Origin: Oscillibacter faecalis_A
GTDB lineage: Bacteria; Bacillota; Clostridia; Oscillospirales; Oscillospiraceae
Direction of reading: 5' to 3'
Length of the DNA: 64,000 nucleotides
NCBI RefSeq assembly: GCF_029218125.1
Contig: NZ_JARFXX010000007.1
Span: forward strand, 1 to 64,000
Positions 24,995 to 33,935 of this stretch are shown piece after piece. Within the stretch, counting starts at the first letter, position 1; each line of letters starts with the position of its first letter. Below the pieces are notes generated by a model. It saw only the letters and a program-made list of their open reading frames with translations. It did not search any database and was not told the origin of the DNA. Position numbers and translations under genes: made by a program.

Positions 24995-26327
24995 GCGCGG
25001 CAAGGAACTGCCGAAGAAACTGGAGCGTGCCCTAAAGATCCAGGCGGGGCTCATGCGCCCAGACGGACAGCCCACAGGATTAGAAGCGTACCACATCAAC
25101 CAGCGGGATGAGGGCATCGACCTGCACGGCGTATCTGGCGCGTTGATGGCAACCACCAATATGCAGATGCAGACCTTCGTGACACAGCCGGATGAAGCTG
25201 TTGAGGGCTTTGACGGCTACAACGGCGATCTGACTGGCGATGTAGCGGCCACGCTCGGCGTCAACTGCGGGATGTCTACCGGAAGAAATGGAGTCATGGC
25301 CTTTGCCGCCAATCAGCGGGATGAGGTGCGCGACCTGCACGATTTGGCGGGCGCGCTGGGCGCACAACCAGGGATGAAACAACAGACCTTCGTAGCTTCA
25401 GGCGTTGTGACCAAAGGCAACGGGGATTGCTTCCTTTCCGAGGAACGGCACACGGCACTATCAGCAGGAGGTGGGCAGGCAGGACAGGGTTACCCCTGTG
25501 TGCTGACTGCTGCCTTCTCCGCTGGTCAAGGCAGCAAGGCCGGTGGTATCGGGTATCAGGAAGAATGTTCTCCTACGCTGAAAGCGGCGGAAAGCGGCAC
25601 GAACATGGTGCCGTCTGTTTTGTGCCTCAACGACCAGGGCGGCAGCGTGATGGATTGCTCTGAGAATGTGTCCGGTACTCTGCGGGCGCAGGAGCACGGA
25701 CACCAGCCTCTCGTATATGAAAACCACGGCGTTGACAGCCGCTACACCGGCCCGCACAAGGTAGCCCCTACCATGTCCGCACGATACGGCACGGGCGGTA
25801 ACAATGTGCCGCTGGTCGAGCAGGAGGCAGATGCCATCTGCATTGCAGGCAACATTGTCGACCGGCAGCCGCAGAACGGCGGCAACGGTCTTGGCTGTCA
25901 GGACGAGCTGGCCTATACGCTGACTGCCACAGATCGGCACTGCATCTATGCCCGTCAGCGGGTGGATGAGTTCAAGGACGGTGAGGTGGTCAGCACGCAG
26001 AGTGCCCGCCAGCATAAGGACGCCACCGACCTTGTCGTGGATGTGGCAGGACTTGACTGCCGCAATGCTGTCGAGAATGGGGATTTATGCGGGACTCTCC
26101 AGAAAGGAACTTCCGGCAGTTCCCTCAACTCCATTCATCCGATCCGCAACGGACTGCTTATCCGTCGTCTTACTCCGCTGGAGTGTGAAAGACTGCAGGG
26201 CTTCCCGGACGGCTGGACGGATATACCCGGTGCTTCGGACAGTGCCCGTTATAAAGCGTTGGGCAACAGTGTGGCGATACCCTGCGTGGAGTTTATTATG
26301 TCGCGGATCGCCGCCGCGCTTTTATGA
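24621..26327 (+). CDS. C5-cytosine methyltransferase, C-terminal half in overlapping frame
   Basis: The 568-residue product starts at ATG 24621 with AAAGGAG seven bases upstream, inside the N-terminal half gene and in the +1 frame. Its first 125 residues (SMFGQDLWHGRTCP, ASTLNTGVSPKDAKESSLSQ, LKYYLSPKACLGILRRAFER) match a segment I know from phage and ICE methyltransferase partners, so 374 bp code in two frames. The middle has repeated NQRDE-type and GYNGDLTGD segments. The end carries motifs IX-X: RRLTPLECERLQGFPDGWTD and YKALGNSVAIP. It probably supplies the target-recognition domain. Confidence 0.85.
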   Translation: MQTYKETEQLSMFGQDLWHGRTCPAPSARERPRAKTSGSFWRRSSALNAIPFQSLDLTPGAGNLLGEFYWELISPWRGGASTLNTGVSPKDAKESSLSQILQADPPLKYYLSPKACLGILRRAFERGKELPKKLERALKIQAGLMRPDGQPTGLEAYHINQRDEGIDLHGVSGALMATTNMQMQTFVTQPDEAVEGFDGYNGDLTGDVAATLGVNCGMSTGRNGVMAFAANQRDEVRDLHDLAGALGAQPGMKQQTFVASGVVTKGNGDCFLSEERHTALSAGGGQAGQGYPCVLTAAFSAGQGSKAGGIGYQEECSPTLKAAESGTNMVPSVLCLNDQGGSVMDCSENVSGTLRAQEHGHQPLVYENHGVDSRYTGPHKVAPTMSARYGTGGNNVPLVEQEADAICIAGNIVDRQPQNGGNGLGCQDELAYTLTATDRHCIYARQRVDEFKDGEVVSTQSARQHKDATDLVVDVAGLDCRNAVENGDLCGTLQKGTSGSSLNSIHPIRNGLLIRRLTPLECERLQGFPDGWTDIPGASDSARYKALGNSVAIPCVEFIMSRIAAALL

Positions 26328-26336
26328 AGCAGAGCG

Positions 26337-26366
26337 TTGACAACGGGGGTTAAGTCGGGGTATAAT
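26337..26366 (+). promoter_or_regulatory. Consensus promoter for the kinase gene
   Basis: A perfect TTGACA (26337-26342) and a perfect TATAAT (26361-26366) are separated by 18 bp. The predicted start is near 26373, about 20 nt before ATG 26392. It is the strongest-looking promoter in the window. Confidence 0.82.
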
Positions 26367-26391
26367 ATCCTTGAAAGACGAGGTGACAGAC

Positions 26392-27894
26392 ATGAATAAC
26401 AGGGAGCAGCTAAGGCGCATCACGGAACTGACCGAGCAGATCGCCGGACTGCCGAAGGGGTATCTTTCCAAAAAAACCATCGGCGGAAAGGTCTATTACT
26501 ATCACCAGTGGTCGGAAAACGGTGTCAAGCAGAGCCGCTATCTGCACGACAGTGAGATCGCGCCGCTGGCAGATAAAATCGAAAAGCGCAAGGAACTGCA
26601 GGCGCAGCTGCGCATGCTGAAATCACAGAAAAGCAGACGAAATGAGGCGACAGGTATGAAATGCACCTTTATGCATAAACGAACCCCCGTGGCAGAGCTC
26701 GAGCTGGACGATGTGACCGGCTTTATACAAAAAATTGGCAGTGTCTACGCACCGGAGCATCTGCCTATCGGCATCCCTGTGCGAAACGAGATCGCCGACC
26801 GCGCGGCGTTTAACGACTGGTGGCGGGATCGCTCTATTCCGGCAAGCCGCAGCGGTGTGCGGGAAGCACTGGAATCGTTGGGGGTGGCAGACACCAAAAT
26901 GCTGCTCATCCGCTGCTACGGGCTGAGCCTCTCGGATCAGTACTGGATTTGTCCGGAAGGCGCGGAGCTTCGGTGGGAGGACATCAACTTTTTCCAAAAT
27001 GATTTCTCGGAGGACATCGGAGATGTGCTGTTCGGAGAACGAAAGAAGAAGGACACACTCAATTTCAGCTCCCCCGACAGCACATCGGACGGCAATCTGA
27101 AAAAGCGGTGGAAGATCATCGATGGGAAGCGATGCCTAATCAAGGGCGGCAGCAACCCGTTCCGGCAGCAGCCGTTCAACGAGGTGATCGCCTCCGGTAT
27201 CATGGAGCGGCTCGGCATTCCTCATGTATCGTATACAGTCATCTGGAGCAAGGATGCACCCTACTCGGTCTGTGAGGATTTTGTTACGGAGAATACGGAG
27301 TTGATCCCGGCGTGGAGGCTGCTGCAGGCGAAAAAGCAGAAGAACAGCACCTCCCGATACCGGCATCTATTGGAGTGCTGCGAGCTGCTCGGCATCGGGA
27401 ACATTACACCGTTTTTAGACCGGATGCTGGTGCTGGACTATATCATCGCAAACGAGGATCGCCACTTCAATAACTTTGGGGCACTGCGAGACGCGGAAAC
27501 GCTGGAATGGCTCGGTATGGCTCCGATCTATGACAGCGGCTCCTCCCTTGGCTATGATAAGATGCCCGGTCAGATGCGCTCGGAAAAGGATGTGATCTGC
27601 AAGCCCTTCAAAAACCACCACGCCGAGCAGCTGAAGCTGGTGACCGATTTTGATTGGATCGACTTTGATCGCCTCTCCGATGTAGACGAGCTGATCTCCA
27701 GCGTACTGTCTTGTGAGGAAGCTGCCGACTATATCGATGAGGGACGTATCCATGCGATCACGGAAAGCGTGCAGCGCCGGATCGGTCATCTGCAGGAGCT
27801 TGCGATGACGCAGACGCCATGGCAGCTCGATACCACCGAGGACGATGTCCGAGAGGAAGTTGCCGCGGATTACGCACCGAAAATGGAGTTGTGA
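26392..27894 (+). CDS. HipA/CtkA-like protein kinase
   Basis: The 500-residue protein has a kinase-like C-terminal part: GKRCLIKGGSNPFRQQPFNE as the nucleotide-binding start, LDYIIANEDRHFNNFG (Asp 356 as catalytic base) and APIYDSGSSL (Asp 381 as metal ligand), the HipA/CtkA arrangement. The first 100 residues contain a YYYHQWSENGVKQSRYL segment and a charged helix. No small HipB-like antitoxin gene precedes it. It has its own consensus promoter and ends in a terminator, so it is an independent unit after the methyltransferase. A toxin, signalling or defence role is inference. Confidence 0.75.
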   Translation: MNNREQLRRITELTEQIAGLPKGYLSKKTIGGKVYYYHQWSENGVKQSRYLHDSEIAPLADKIEKRKELQAQLRMLKSQKSRRNEATGMKCTFMHKRTPVAELELDDVTGFIQKIGSVYAPEHLPIGIPVRNEIADRAAFNDWWRDRSIPASRSGVREALESLGVADTKMLLIRCYGLSLSDQYWICPEGAELRWEDINFFQNDFSEDIGDVLFGERKKKDTLNFSSPDSTSDGNLKKRWKIIDGKRCLIKGGSNPFRQQPFNEVIASGIMERLGIPHVSYTVIWSKDAPYSVCEDFVTENTELIPAWRLLQAKKQKNSTSRYRHLLECCELLGIGNITPFLDRMLVLDYIIANEDRHFNNFGALRDAETLEWLGMAPIYDSGSSLGYDKMPGQMRSEKDVICKPFKNHHAEQLKLVTDFDWIDFDRLSDVDELISSVLSCEEAADYIDEGRIHAITESVQRRIGHLQELAMTQTPWQLDTTEDDVREEVAADYAPKMEL

Positions 27895-27918
27895 TGCAAA
27901 TACAGCGTAAGCGCAATG

Positions 27919-27960
27919 GATCAGCCGCTTTGCGAATCGCAGGGCGGCTGATCTTTTCAT
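27919..27960 (+). terminator. Intrinsic terminator of the kinase gene
   Basis: GATCAGCCGC (27919-27928) pairs with GCGGCTGATC (27944-27953), followed by TTTTCATT. It ends the kinase unit before the second conjugation operon. Confidence 0.8.
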
Positions 27961-28107
27961 TCCCTTGCCTGTTGGCTGCGGACGGCGTAGCTGCTTTGGT
28001 GGTATCGCTTCTGTTTTGCCATGCTTCTTCGTTAGACTTGGTGAATAGCTTTCCGCGCCTTCTTCCGGTATGCTTTGCTTGCAAAATCGAGGAAAGGAGC
28101 AGAACCG

Positions 28108-28401
28108 ATGGAGGGAAAAAAGAACCTCTGTGCCATGATTTCCACTGATCTCCACAGAAAAATCATGGCAGAAAAGGAACAGCTGGAGCTGAACACACTG
28201 GCGGAATATGTGGAGCGCATCTTCACCGAACACTTTGAAGGAGGGCAGATCAGCATGAAAGCAGAGCGCACCTTGGCGGTACAGATCCCGGCGGAGCTCT
28301 TCGAGCGGCTGAAGGAATATCTGGCAGCCCGCAACCTCAAGCAAAAGCAGTTCCTCATCCAGCTCATCGAGAATGCGCTGGATGACACGGAAGCGGAGTG
28401 A
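28108..28401 (+). CDS. Tandem ribbon-helix-helix-like protein
   Basis: The 97-residue protein shows two similar strand-helix-helix units: LCAMISTDLHRKIMAEKEQL with LAEYVERIFTEHF, and RTLAVQIPAELFERLKEYLA with KQFLIQLIENAL. This looks like two RHH-type DNA-binding modules in one chain. The ATG at 28108 follows GAAAGGAG. It opens the VirB3/VirB4 operon and could regulate it. Confidence 0.7.
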   Translation: MEGKKNLCAMISTDLHRKIMAEKEQLELNTLAEYVERIFTEHFEGGQISMKAERTLAVQIPAELFERLKEYLAARNLKQKQFLIQLIENALDDTEAE

Positions 28402-28413
28402 CCAAGCATCATA

Positions 28414-28445
28414 GGAGGCCGCGGGTGTTCCCGCGGCCTCCCTCA
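28414..28445 (+). terminator. Strong hairpin before the VirB3-like gene
   Basis: A 12-bp GC-rich stem (28414-28425 with 28430-28441) has a TGTT loop. The following CTCATTCTT is only weakly T-rich, so it may act as a partial terminator or an RNA stabiliser. Confidence 0.55.
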
Positions 28446-28467
28446 TTCTTGTTGGAGGTAATCAGCC

Positions 28468-28731
28468 ATGTACATTTACCCGGACAACCTGTCCGCAAAG
28501 GCCACGCTGTGGCTGTGGGAGCTGCGGGACATCGGCATCATCGGCGTGGGGCTTCTTCTCTCTGTCCTGGCGCTGACCCAGACCGGCATCACCCTGCCGC
28601 TGGTGCTGACGGCAGTCTTCGCCTTCCTGACGATCCGGCATGAGGGCACCAGCATTCTGGACTTCATCCGCTATGCCGCTGCCTTCCTGCTGACAAAACA
28701 ACAATACTACGAATGGAGGCTCGACCCATGA
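28468..28731 (+). CDS. VirB3/PrgI-like membrane protein
   Basis: The 87-residue protein has two adjacent hydrophobic helices (IGIIGVGLLLSVLALTQTG and LPLVLTAVFAFLTI) and an ending FLLTKQQYYEWRLDP. Size, two-helix topology and position two genes before VirB4 match the VirB3 component of Gram-positive T4SS. It overlaps the next start by 4 nt. Confidence 0.78.
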   Translation: MYIYPDNLSAKATLWLWELRDIGIIGVGLLLSVLALTQTGITLPLVLTAVFAFLTIRHEGTSILDFIRYAAAFLLTKQQYYEWRLDP

Positions 28732-29315
28732 GCAGAAAGCAGAAAAAGAAAGATGCCCGTGAGCAGTCCACCCGGCAGCTCATGGGCATTGATGACATTA
28801 CCGACTATGGCATCGCCACCCGCATGGGAGAACTGGTATTCTTCATTATTAAACCCACGAACATTTCTGTGCTGCCGGACGCCGGCGTGGGCGCAAGGAT
28901 CTATGCCCTGCTCAATGTGGTCAAGGGCATGGCGGAGATTGAGATGCTGGCGTTAAATTCCAAGGAGTCCTTTGAGAACAACAAGGCATTCTATCGCCAG
29001 CGGGCAAACGAGGAGGAGCTGCCCGTCATCCGAAAGCTGCTGGAGCAGGACAGCAAGCATCTGGATCGTATTCAGGTGCTTATGGCATCCAGCCGGGAGT
29101 TCTATATCCTCGTCCGGCTGCAGGGTAAAAAGGAATCCGATGTGTTCAGCTACCTCTCCCGCATCGAAAAAAGCATCAAGGATAACGGCTTCACCGTCCA
29201 TCGTGCCACCGAGGAGAATCTCAAAAGGATGCTGGGAGTCTACTTTGAGCAGAACGTGACCACCGAGCGGTACGAGGATCACGACGGCGAACGCTGGGTC
29301 CTTTTCGGAGAATAA
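28728..29315 (+). CDS. Conjugation protein, VirB4 N-domain-like
   Basis: This 195-residue soluble protein (MSRKQKKKDAREQSTRQLMG) contains TRMGELVFFIIKPTNISVLP and a helical part with SSREFYILVRLQGKKESDVF. The pattern recalls the N-terminal domain of VirB4/TrbE ATPases, which here lies on a separate chain between VirB3-like and VirB4 genes. It overlaps the VirB3-like stop and is 13 bp from VirB4. The assignment is tentative. Confidence 0.65.
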   Translation: MSRKQKKKDAREQSTRQLMGIDDITDYGIATRMGELVFFIIKPTNISVLPDAGVGARIYALLNVVKGMAEIEMLALNSKESFENNKAFYRQRANEEELPVIRKLLEQDSKHLDRIQVLMASSREFYILVRLQGKKESDVFSYLSRIEKSIKDNGFTVHRATEENLKRMLGVYFEQNVTTERYEDHDGERWVLFGE

Positions 29316-29328
29316 GGGGGGATATCAC

Positions 29329-31161
29329 TTGGCAGCAAACAAGAAAAAAGCTACAGCAAGGCACACGGAGGACACACCTGTCAAATCCTTCCTGGATATG
29401 ATCGCACCCTCCGTGGTGCAGTTTAATCCCGACCACTTCATCTGCGGCAACACCTTCCGCTGCGTGTGGGCTCTGCGGGAATATCCTACCCAGACCGACG
29501 AGCAGGCACTGCTGCGGCATCTGGGCGAGAAGGACGGCATCACCCTGCGTATCTATACCCGGCAGCTCACACCTGCCGAGGAAAAGCGCATTATCCAGAA
29601 TGCCGCCAACAAAAACCGCATGGGCAGCTCCAACACAAATGACCTGCAGCAGACGATCACGGCGGAAAGCAATCTGCAGGACATGATCTCCATGGAGGGC
29701 AGCCGCCACCGCAACAAGGAGCCGTTGTTCCATTGTGCCGTTTACATCGAGCTGACCGCTTCGGATCATAACACGCTCAAACTGCTCCAGACCGATGTGC
29801 TGACGGAGCTGGTGCGCAGCAAGCTCAATGTGGACAGGCTTCTGCTCCGCCAGCAGCAAGGCTTCTGCTGCGTCAGCCCTGTGGGGTACAATGCTTTTGG
29901 TGCTCAGTTTGAACGTGTGCTCCCCGCCAACTCCGTGGCAAATCTCTATCCCTTCAACTATTCCGGCAAGACGGATGCCAAAGGTTTCTACATCGGCAAG
30001 GACAAATATGGAAGTAATATCCTTGTAGACTTCGACCAGCGTGATGAGGATAAGACTTCTGCCAACATTCTCATTCTCGGCAACTCCGGCCAGGGTAAGA
30101 GCTATCTCATGAAATTGCTCATCCTCAATCTGCTGGAGTCCGGGAAGTCGGTTATCACGCTGGATGCCGAGCATGAGCAGCAGGAAATGTGCGAAGCCGT
30201 GGGCGGCTGCTTTGCCGACCTCATGGCGGGGCAGTACATCATCAATGTGCTGGAACCCAAATGCTGGGATGATGGCGGCGACCCAGATGATACTGCGGCG
30301 CCGGAAGCATTTCGAAAAAGCACCCTGCTGTCACAGCACATCTCTTTCCTCAAGGACTTCTTCCGCGCCTATAAGGATTTCAGCGATGCTCACATCGACA
30401 CCATTGAGATCATGCTATCAAAGCTGTATCAGAAATGGGGCATCACGGATCGGAGCAACTTTGTCCGGATGCGAGCAGAGGATTATCCTACTCTCTCTGA
30501 TCTCTATGACCTGATCGAAGATGAGTTCAAAAACTATCATGCCGAAGCGCATCAGCTCTACACGAAGAATCTTCTTCAAGAAGTCCTGCTTGGGTTGCAC
30601 TCCATGTGCAAGGGCGCGGACGCGCAATTCTTCAACGGTCATACTAACATCACGTCCAGCCGATTCTTGGTGTTCGGTGTCAAAGGACTGTTGAGCGCAG
30701 CGAAAAATGTTCGTAACGCCATGCTGTTCAATGTACTCTCCTATCTGTCGGACAAGCTCTTGACTGAAGGAAACACGGTGGCGGCACTGGATGAGCTGTA
30801 CATCTGGCTCTCCAACCCAACTGCTATCGAGTACATCCGAAATTGCCTCAAGCGTGTTCGTAAAAAAGAATCCGCCATGCTGCTGGCAAGTCAGAATCTG
30901 GAAGACTTCGATCAAGAGGGTATTCGCGAGATGACAAAGCCTTTGTTCAGCATCCCACCCCACCAGTTCCTGTTCAATGCAGGATCTATCGATAAGCGGT
31001 CTTACATGGAGATGCTCCAGCTGGATGAGGCAGAATACAACCTCATCAAGTTTCCCCAGCGCGGTGTCTGCCTATACAAGTGTGGCAACGAGCGATATCT
31101 GCTGGAAGTACACGCTCCCGCCTACAAGGAAAAGCTGTTTGGCACAGCGGGTGGCCGCTGA
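29329..31161 (+). CDS. VirB4 conjugation ATPase
   Basis: This 610-residue protein starts at TTG 29329. Walker A is GNSGQGKS (residues 251-258), and Walker B lies in the NTVAALDELYIWLSN segment. ASQNLEDFDQEGI is the usual motif 3 of VirB4/TraE. VirB4 energises channel assembly and substrate transfer at the membrane. The stop overlaps the start of the hydrolase gene (TGATG). Confidence 0.94.
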   Translation: MAANKKKATARHTEDTPVKSFLDMIAPSVVQFNPDHFICGNTFRCVWALREYPTQTDEQALLRHLGEKDGITLRIYTRQLTPAEEKRIIQNAANKNRMGSSNTNDLQQTITAESNLQDMISMEGSRHRNKEPLFHCAVYIELTASDHNTLKLLQTDVLTELVRSKLNVDRLLLRQQQGFCCVSPVGYNAFGAQFERVLPANSVANLYPFNYSGKTDAKGFYIGKDKYGSNILVDFDQRDEDKTSANILILGNSGQGKSYLMKLLILNLLESGKSVITLDAEHEQQEMCEAVGGCFADLMAGQYIINVLEPKCWDDGGDPDDTAAPEAFRKSTLLSQHISFLKDFFRAYKDFSDAHIDTIEIMLSKLYQKWGITDRSNFVRMRAEDYPTLSDLYDLIEDEFKNYHAEAHQLYTKNLLQEVLLGLHSMCKGADAQFFNGHTNITSSRFLVFGVKGLLSAAKNVRNAMLFNVLSYLSDKLLTEGNTVAALDELYIWLSNPTAIEYIRNCLKRVRKKESAMLLASQNLEDFDQEGIREMTKPLFSIPPHQFLFNAGSIDKRSYMEMLQLDEAEYNLIKFPQRGVCLYKCGNERYLLEVHAPAYKEKLFGTAGGR

Positions 31162-32357
31162 TGGTAATAACCGCGGGTATGATCGCCAAAGCCGCGGCGA
31201 CAGCCCTTTCCAACGAGAAGCTCCGCAAAGGGATCGGCTGGGGGCTGGTCGCTGTTCTCTCGCCCGTCATCCTCCTGATCGCCGCGCTGTGCTCCATCGG
31301 CACAGGCGGTGCGGATCACAACAACCAGGCGGTAGCCGCAGCCTTCTATGGGACGAGCTATTCGACCGAGGTGCCTATGGCATTCCGCTCTCACATTGAG
31401 GAGATGCGTACCGCGTTTTCTCTTCTGGATTCGGCGGTCGCCTCCGTCAATGGGCGGACGGAAGGCGGAAACAGCCTTGACCCGATCCGAGTCAAGGCTG
31501 TTTTTTATGCCCTCTGCTTTGGAGAGGATGCGCCGTCCGCACGGGCGGCAAGCCGCTTCGTAGAATGCTTCTACAATTGGGAAACCCGTACCCGCACAGT
31601 CGATGTCGAGAACGACGATGGCACGGTTACCAGCATGGAAGAAGAATACACCGTCGCTGTTCCGGTTTCGCTGCATCAGGCGTATGCAAATCTCGAAGCA
31701 GAGCTGGGCTGGACGATCACAGAGGATGATAAGAGCAACATCAACCACATCTATACCATGATCGCCGGCACCGCAGGCGGCGGCAGCTACAGCGGCGAGT
31801 TCCTTCGCGGAGATGGAAGCAGTATCGACTTGGACATCTCCACCTTTGTTGATCCCGCCAATAAAAATGCAGCCGACCTTGTGACCTACGCCACCCACGC
31901 ATGGGAGTCCGGCTGGGGCTATGTCTGGGGCACCTATGGCAATGTGCTGACGGAGTCACTCCTCACCTACAAGGTGTCGCAATACCCGGACGGTGTTGGC
32001 AATCATGAGGACATCATCCGCGCCAATTGGCTGGGCGGCAGGACCGCCGACTGCGTAGGGCTCATCAAGGGCTACAGCTGGCTGTCCCCGGAAACGATGA
32101 CCATCGACTACGGTACCCATGGGATGCCGGATATCGGTGCAAACCAGATGTACTACAGCGCCACGGAGTCCGGACCCATCGACACCATGCCGGACATTCC
32201 TGGCCTTGCGGTTTGGCATGAGGGACACATCGGTGTTTACATCGGCGGCGGTCAGGTCGTTGAGGCCATGGGAACCAAGTACGGTGTTGTTAAAACAGAA
32301 TTGGCTGGCCGAGGATGGACGCACTGGCTGAAGGTGCCGTATATCAATTATGACTGA
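31161..32357 (+). CDS. NlpC/P60-type cell-wall hydrolase of the T4SS
   Basis: The 398-residue product has a membrane anchor at residues 23-45 (GLVAVLSPVILLIAALCSIG), a VirB8/lysozyme-like helical middle, and a C-terminal NlpC/P60 domain: RTADCVGLIKGY with Cys 298 and GHIGVYIGGGQVVEA with His 356 as the catalytic pair. It resembles Tn916 Orf14-like enzymes that cut peptidoglycan to let the channel through. Position right after VirB4 is typical. Confidence 0.88.
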   Translation: MVITAGMIAKAAATALSNEKLRKGIGWGLVAVLSPVILLIAALCSIGTGGADHNNQAVAAAFYGTSYSTEVPMAFRSHIEEMRTAFSLLDSAVASVNGRTEGGNSLDPIRVKAVFYALCFGEDAPSARAASRFVECFYNWETRTRTVDVENDDGTVTSMEEEYTVAVPVSLHQAYANLEAELGWTITEDDKSNINHIYTMIAGTAGGGSYSGEFLRGDGSSIDLDISTFVDPANKNAADLVTYATHAWESGWGYVWGTYGNVLTESLLTYKVSQYPDGVGNHEDIIRANWLGGRTADCVGLIKGYSWLSPETMTIDYGTHGMPDIGANQMYYSATESGPIDTMPDIPGLAVWHEGHIGVYIGGGQVVEAMGTKYGVVKTELAGRGWTHWLKVPYINYD

Positions 32358-32367
32358 GGAGGAACGA

Positions 32368-33123
32368 ATGGAATTTCCAAAAGATGAAGTAAAGAACAAA
32401 ATCGTCTGGACAAAAGGCGCAGACTTTACTGACGGATCACCGCGATACACCTTCGAGGGACGCGACCCCGCCACGACCTTTGAACGATTTCAGGTCGTTA
32501 TCTATACAGAGCGGGAGCGCCGATATGCACACGACCCCGGAAGCCTCTGTAATCACTATTATGGTTATGTGCGTGACGACAAAATGGAATGTGCCGAAAC
32601 CATCGGACCGTACTATTCTGTCCGGGAGGCAAAGCAGAGAACGCTGGAATTGTTTAATTCGTTCGTGCAGCAATACGCCGCTCAAGAATTAGACAGTACT
32701 ACACCGGAATCAGCGGATCACGGACAGGATGATCAGCAAGAGCATCTTCAATACCAATGGGCAGGGGGAACATCGCAGAGGAAGCATGCAGATATGCTGG
32801 ACAACCTGATTCCGCAGCACGATGCGCACACCACCGCAGCGTGGATCGCCTTCGCTGAGGAGTTGGCAGATGGTGCGGAAACCGCCTTCGAGCGAGAAGC
32901 GGCCTCGCTGGTCGCGGCCTTTCAAGAGATCTCCGAGCGATTCGATCCCAAAGTGGTGAACACGATCTATCAGACCATCCATGTACCGGACAACGCCCTG
33001 CTGAGTAACGAGATCATACCGGCAGCAGAGGCCGCAGAGCAGGGTGCGAGTGTACAAGAACTGTCTGATATGGCGGCAAGCGGACTGTTCGGTGGCGGAC
33101 CGGTGCCTGAACTGAAGATGTAG
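32368..33123 (+). CDS. Hypothetical conjugation-operon protein
   Basis: The 251-residue product starts at ATG 32368 (GAGGAGG upstream; an earlier ATG overlaps the hydrolase stop). The N-terminal 100 residues contain AHDPGSLCNHYYGYVRDD and are rich in aromatic residues. The C-terminal half has helices with an ALLSNEIIPAAEAAEQGASV segment of the kind seen in DUF3848-like neighbours. Function unknown. Confidence 0.65.
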   Translation: MEFPKDEVKNKIVWTKGADFTDGSPRYTFEGRDPATTFERFQVVIYTERERRYAHDPGSLCNHYYGYVRDDKMECAETIGPYYSVREAKQRTLELFNSFVQQYAAQELDSTTPESADHGQDDQQEHLQYQWAGGTSQRKHADMLDNLIPQHDAHTTAAWIAFAEELADGAETAFEREAASLVAAFQEISERFDPKVVNTIYQTIHVPDNALLSNEIIPAAEAAEQGASVQELSDMAASGLFGGGPVPELKM

Positions 33124-33135
33124 GAGGAATGAGAC

Positions 33136-33921
33136 ATGGCCTATGTGAAAGTAACCCCACCGTCCGTGGTCTATCATCTGACGAGGATGGAAAACCTCGA
33201 CAGCGTTCTGGACGACGGCAAGATCCGCCGCTTCATGGACAGCGAGTGCTGGTTCTGTGAGAGCCTCGGCAAAATGAAAGCGTACATGGAGCAGACCGTA
33301 ATGTGTGAGGGAAAGCCCTACTATGCCGTGGGCGGGCAACTCTGCCGCTATCCCAAATTTGTGCCGGAGGACTATGTTCTTCTCAAGCTCACGCCCTGCG
33401 GCTACGAAGATAATTGGTACCGCTGGAATCAGGAGATCCCTCCCGGCAGCCCGAAAGAGCTGGTGCAGGCGGCGAAGGAATTTTCAGGGCTGAAGATCGG
33501 CTACCGCGGCGACCTCACCTTCCGCAACGCGGAGGTCATCGATGTGGCGCTATTTCTTACGGAGGAGATCGTGCAGGGCGAGTCGGTACAGACCACATCG
33601 GAACTGCAGGAGCTCCTATTTGAACACATCGAGCGTGAACAGCGGGAATACACCGATTCCCTCTACCGCATGACACAGGGGCAGCTCATTGCCAACGCCG
33701 GGGAGATCGAGGCAACCCGGATTTGCTATAATGCCCTGCTCACCGCAGTTTTTGAACGGGAGCAGTTGATCCTGCTTCTCTCTAATGACAAACCGCTGAC
33801 CTCTGTAAGAGAGGCGTGGCAGGCAGAGCAGGCTGAAAACTATGACATGGAGTTCAGTCACACAATCCTACGGTTCTGCGAGGACATCCGGCAAGCGCAG
33901 CAACCGGAAATGACAATGTGA
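33136..33921 (+). CDS. DUF3848 protein with possible ART-like N-domain
   Basis: The last 110 of 261 residues match DUF3848 (LQELLFEHIEREQREYTDSL, then a helix, TRICYNALLTAV). The first 140 residues start VVYHLTRMENLDSVLDDGKI, reminiscent of the opening of DarT-type ADP-ribosyltransferases (YHFTHxxNLxSIL), and end RGDLTFRNAEVIDVALFLTE. Catalytic residues cannot be confirmed by eye. It is part of a run of DUF genes downstream of the hydrolase. Confidence 0.65.
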   Translation: MAYVKVTPPSVVYHLTRMENLDSVLDDGKIRRFMDSECWFCESLGKMKAYMEQTVMCEGKPYYAVGGQLCRYPKFVPEDYVLLKLTPCGYEDNWYRWNQEIPPGSPKELVQAAKEFSGLKIGYRGDLTFRNAEVIDVALFLTEEIVQGESVQTTSELQELLFEHIEREQREYTDSLYRMTQGQLIANAGEIEATRICYNALLTAVFEREQLILLLSNDKPLTSVREAWQAEQAENYDMEFSHTILRFCEDIRQAQQPEMTM

Positions 33922-33935
33922 GAAACGAGGGGAAT

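Noticed and set aside
24305..26327. Reading the methyltransferase as a simple frameshifted pseudogene
   Set aside because: The downstream frame has its own well-placed ribosome binding site and a family-like N-terminus within the overlap, and both frames stay open for 374 bp, which favours two translated chains.
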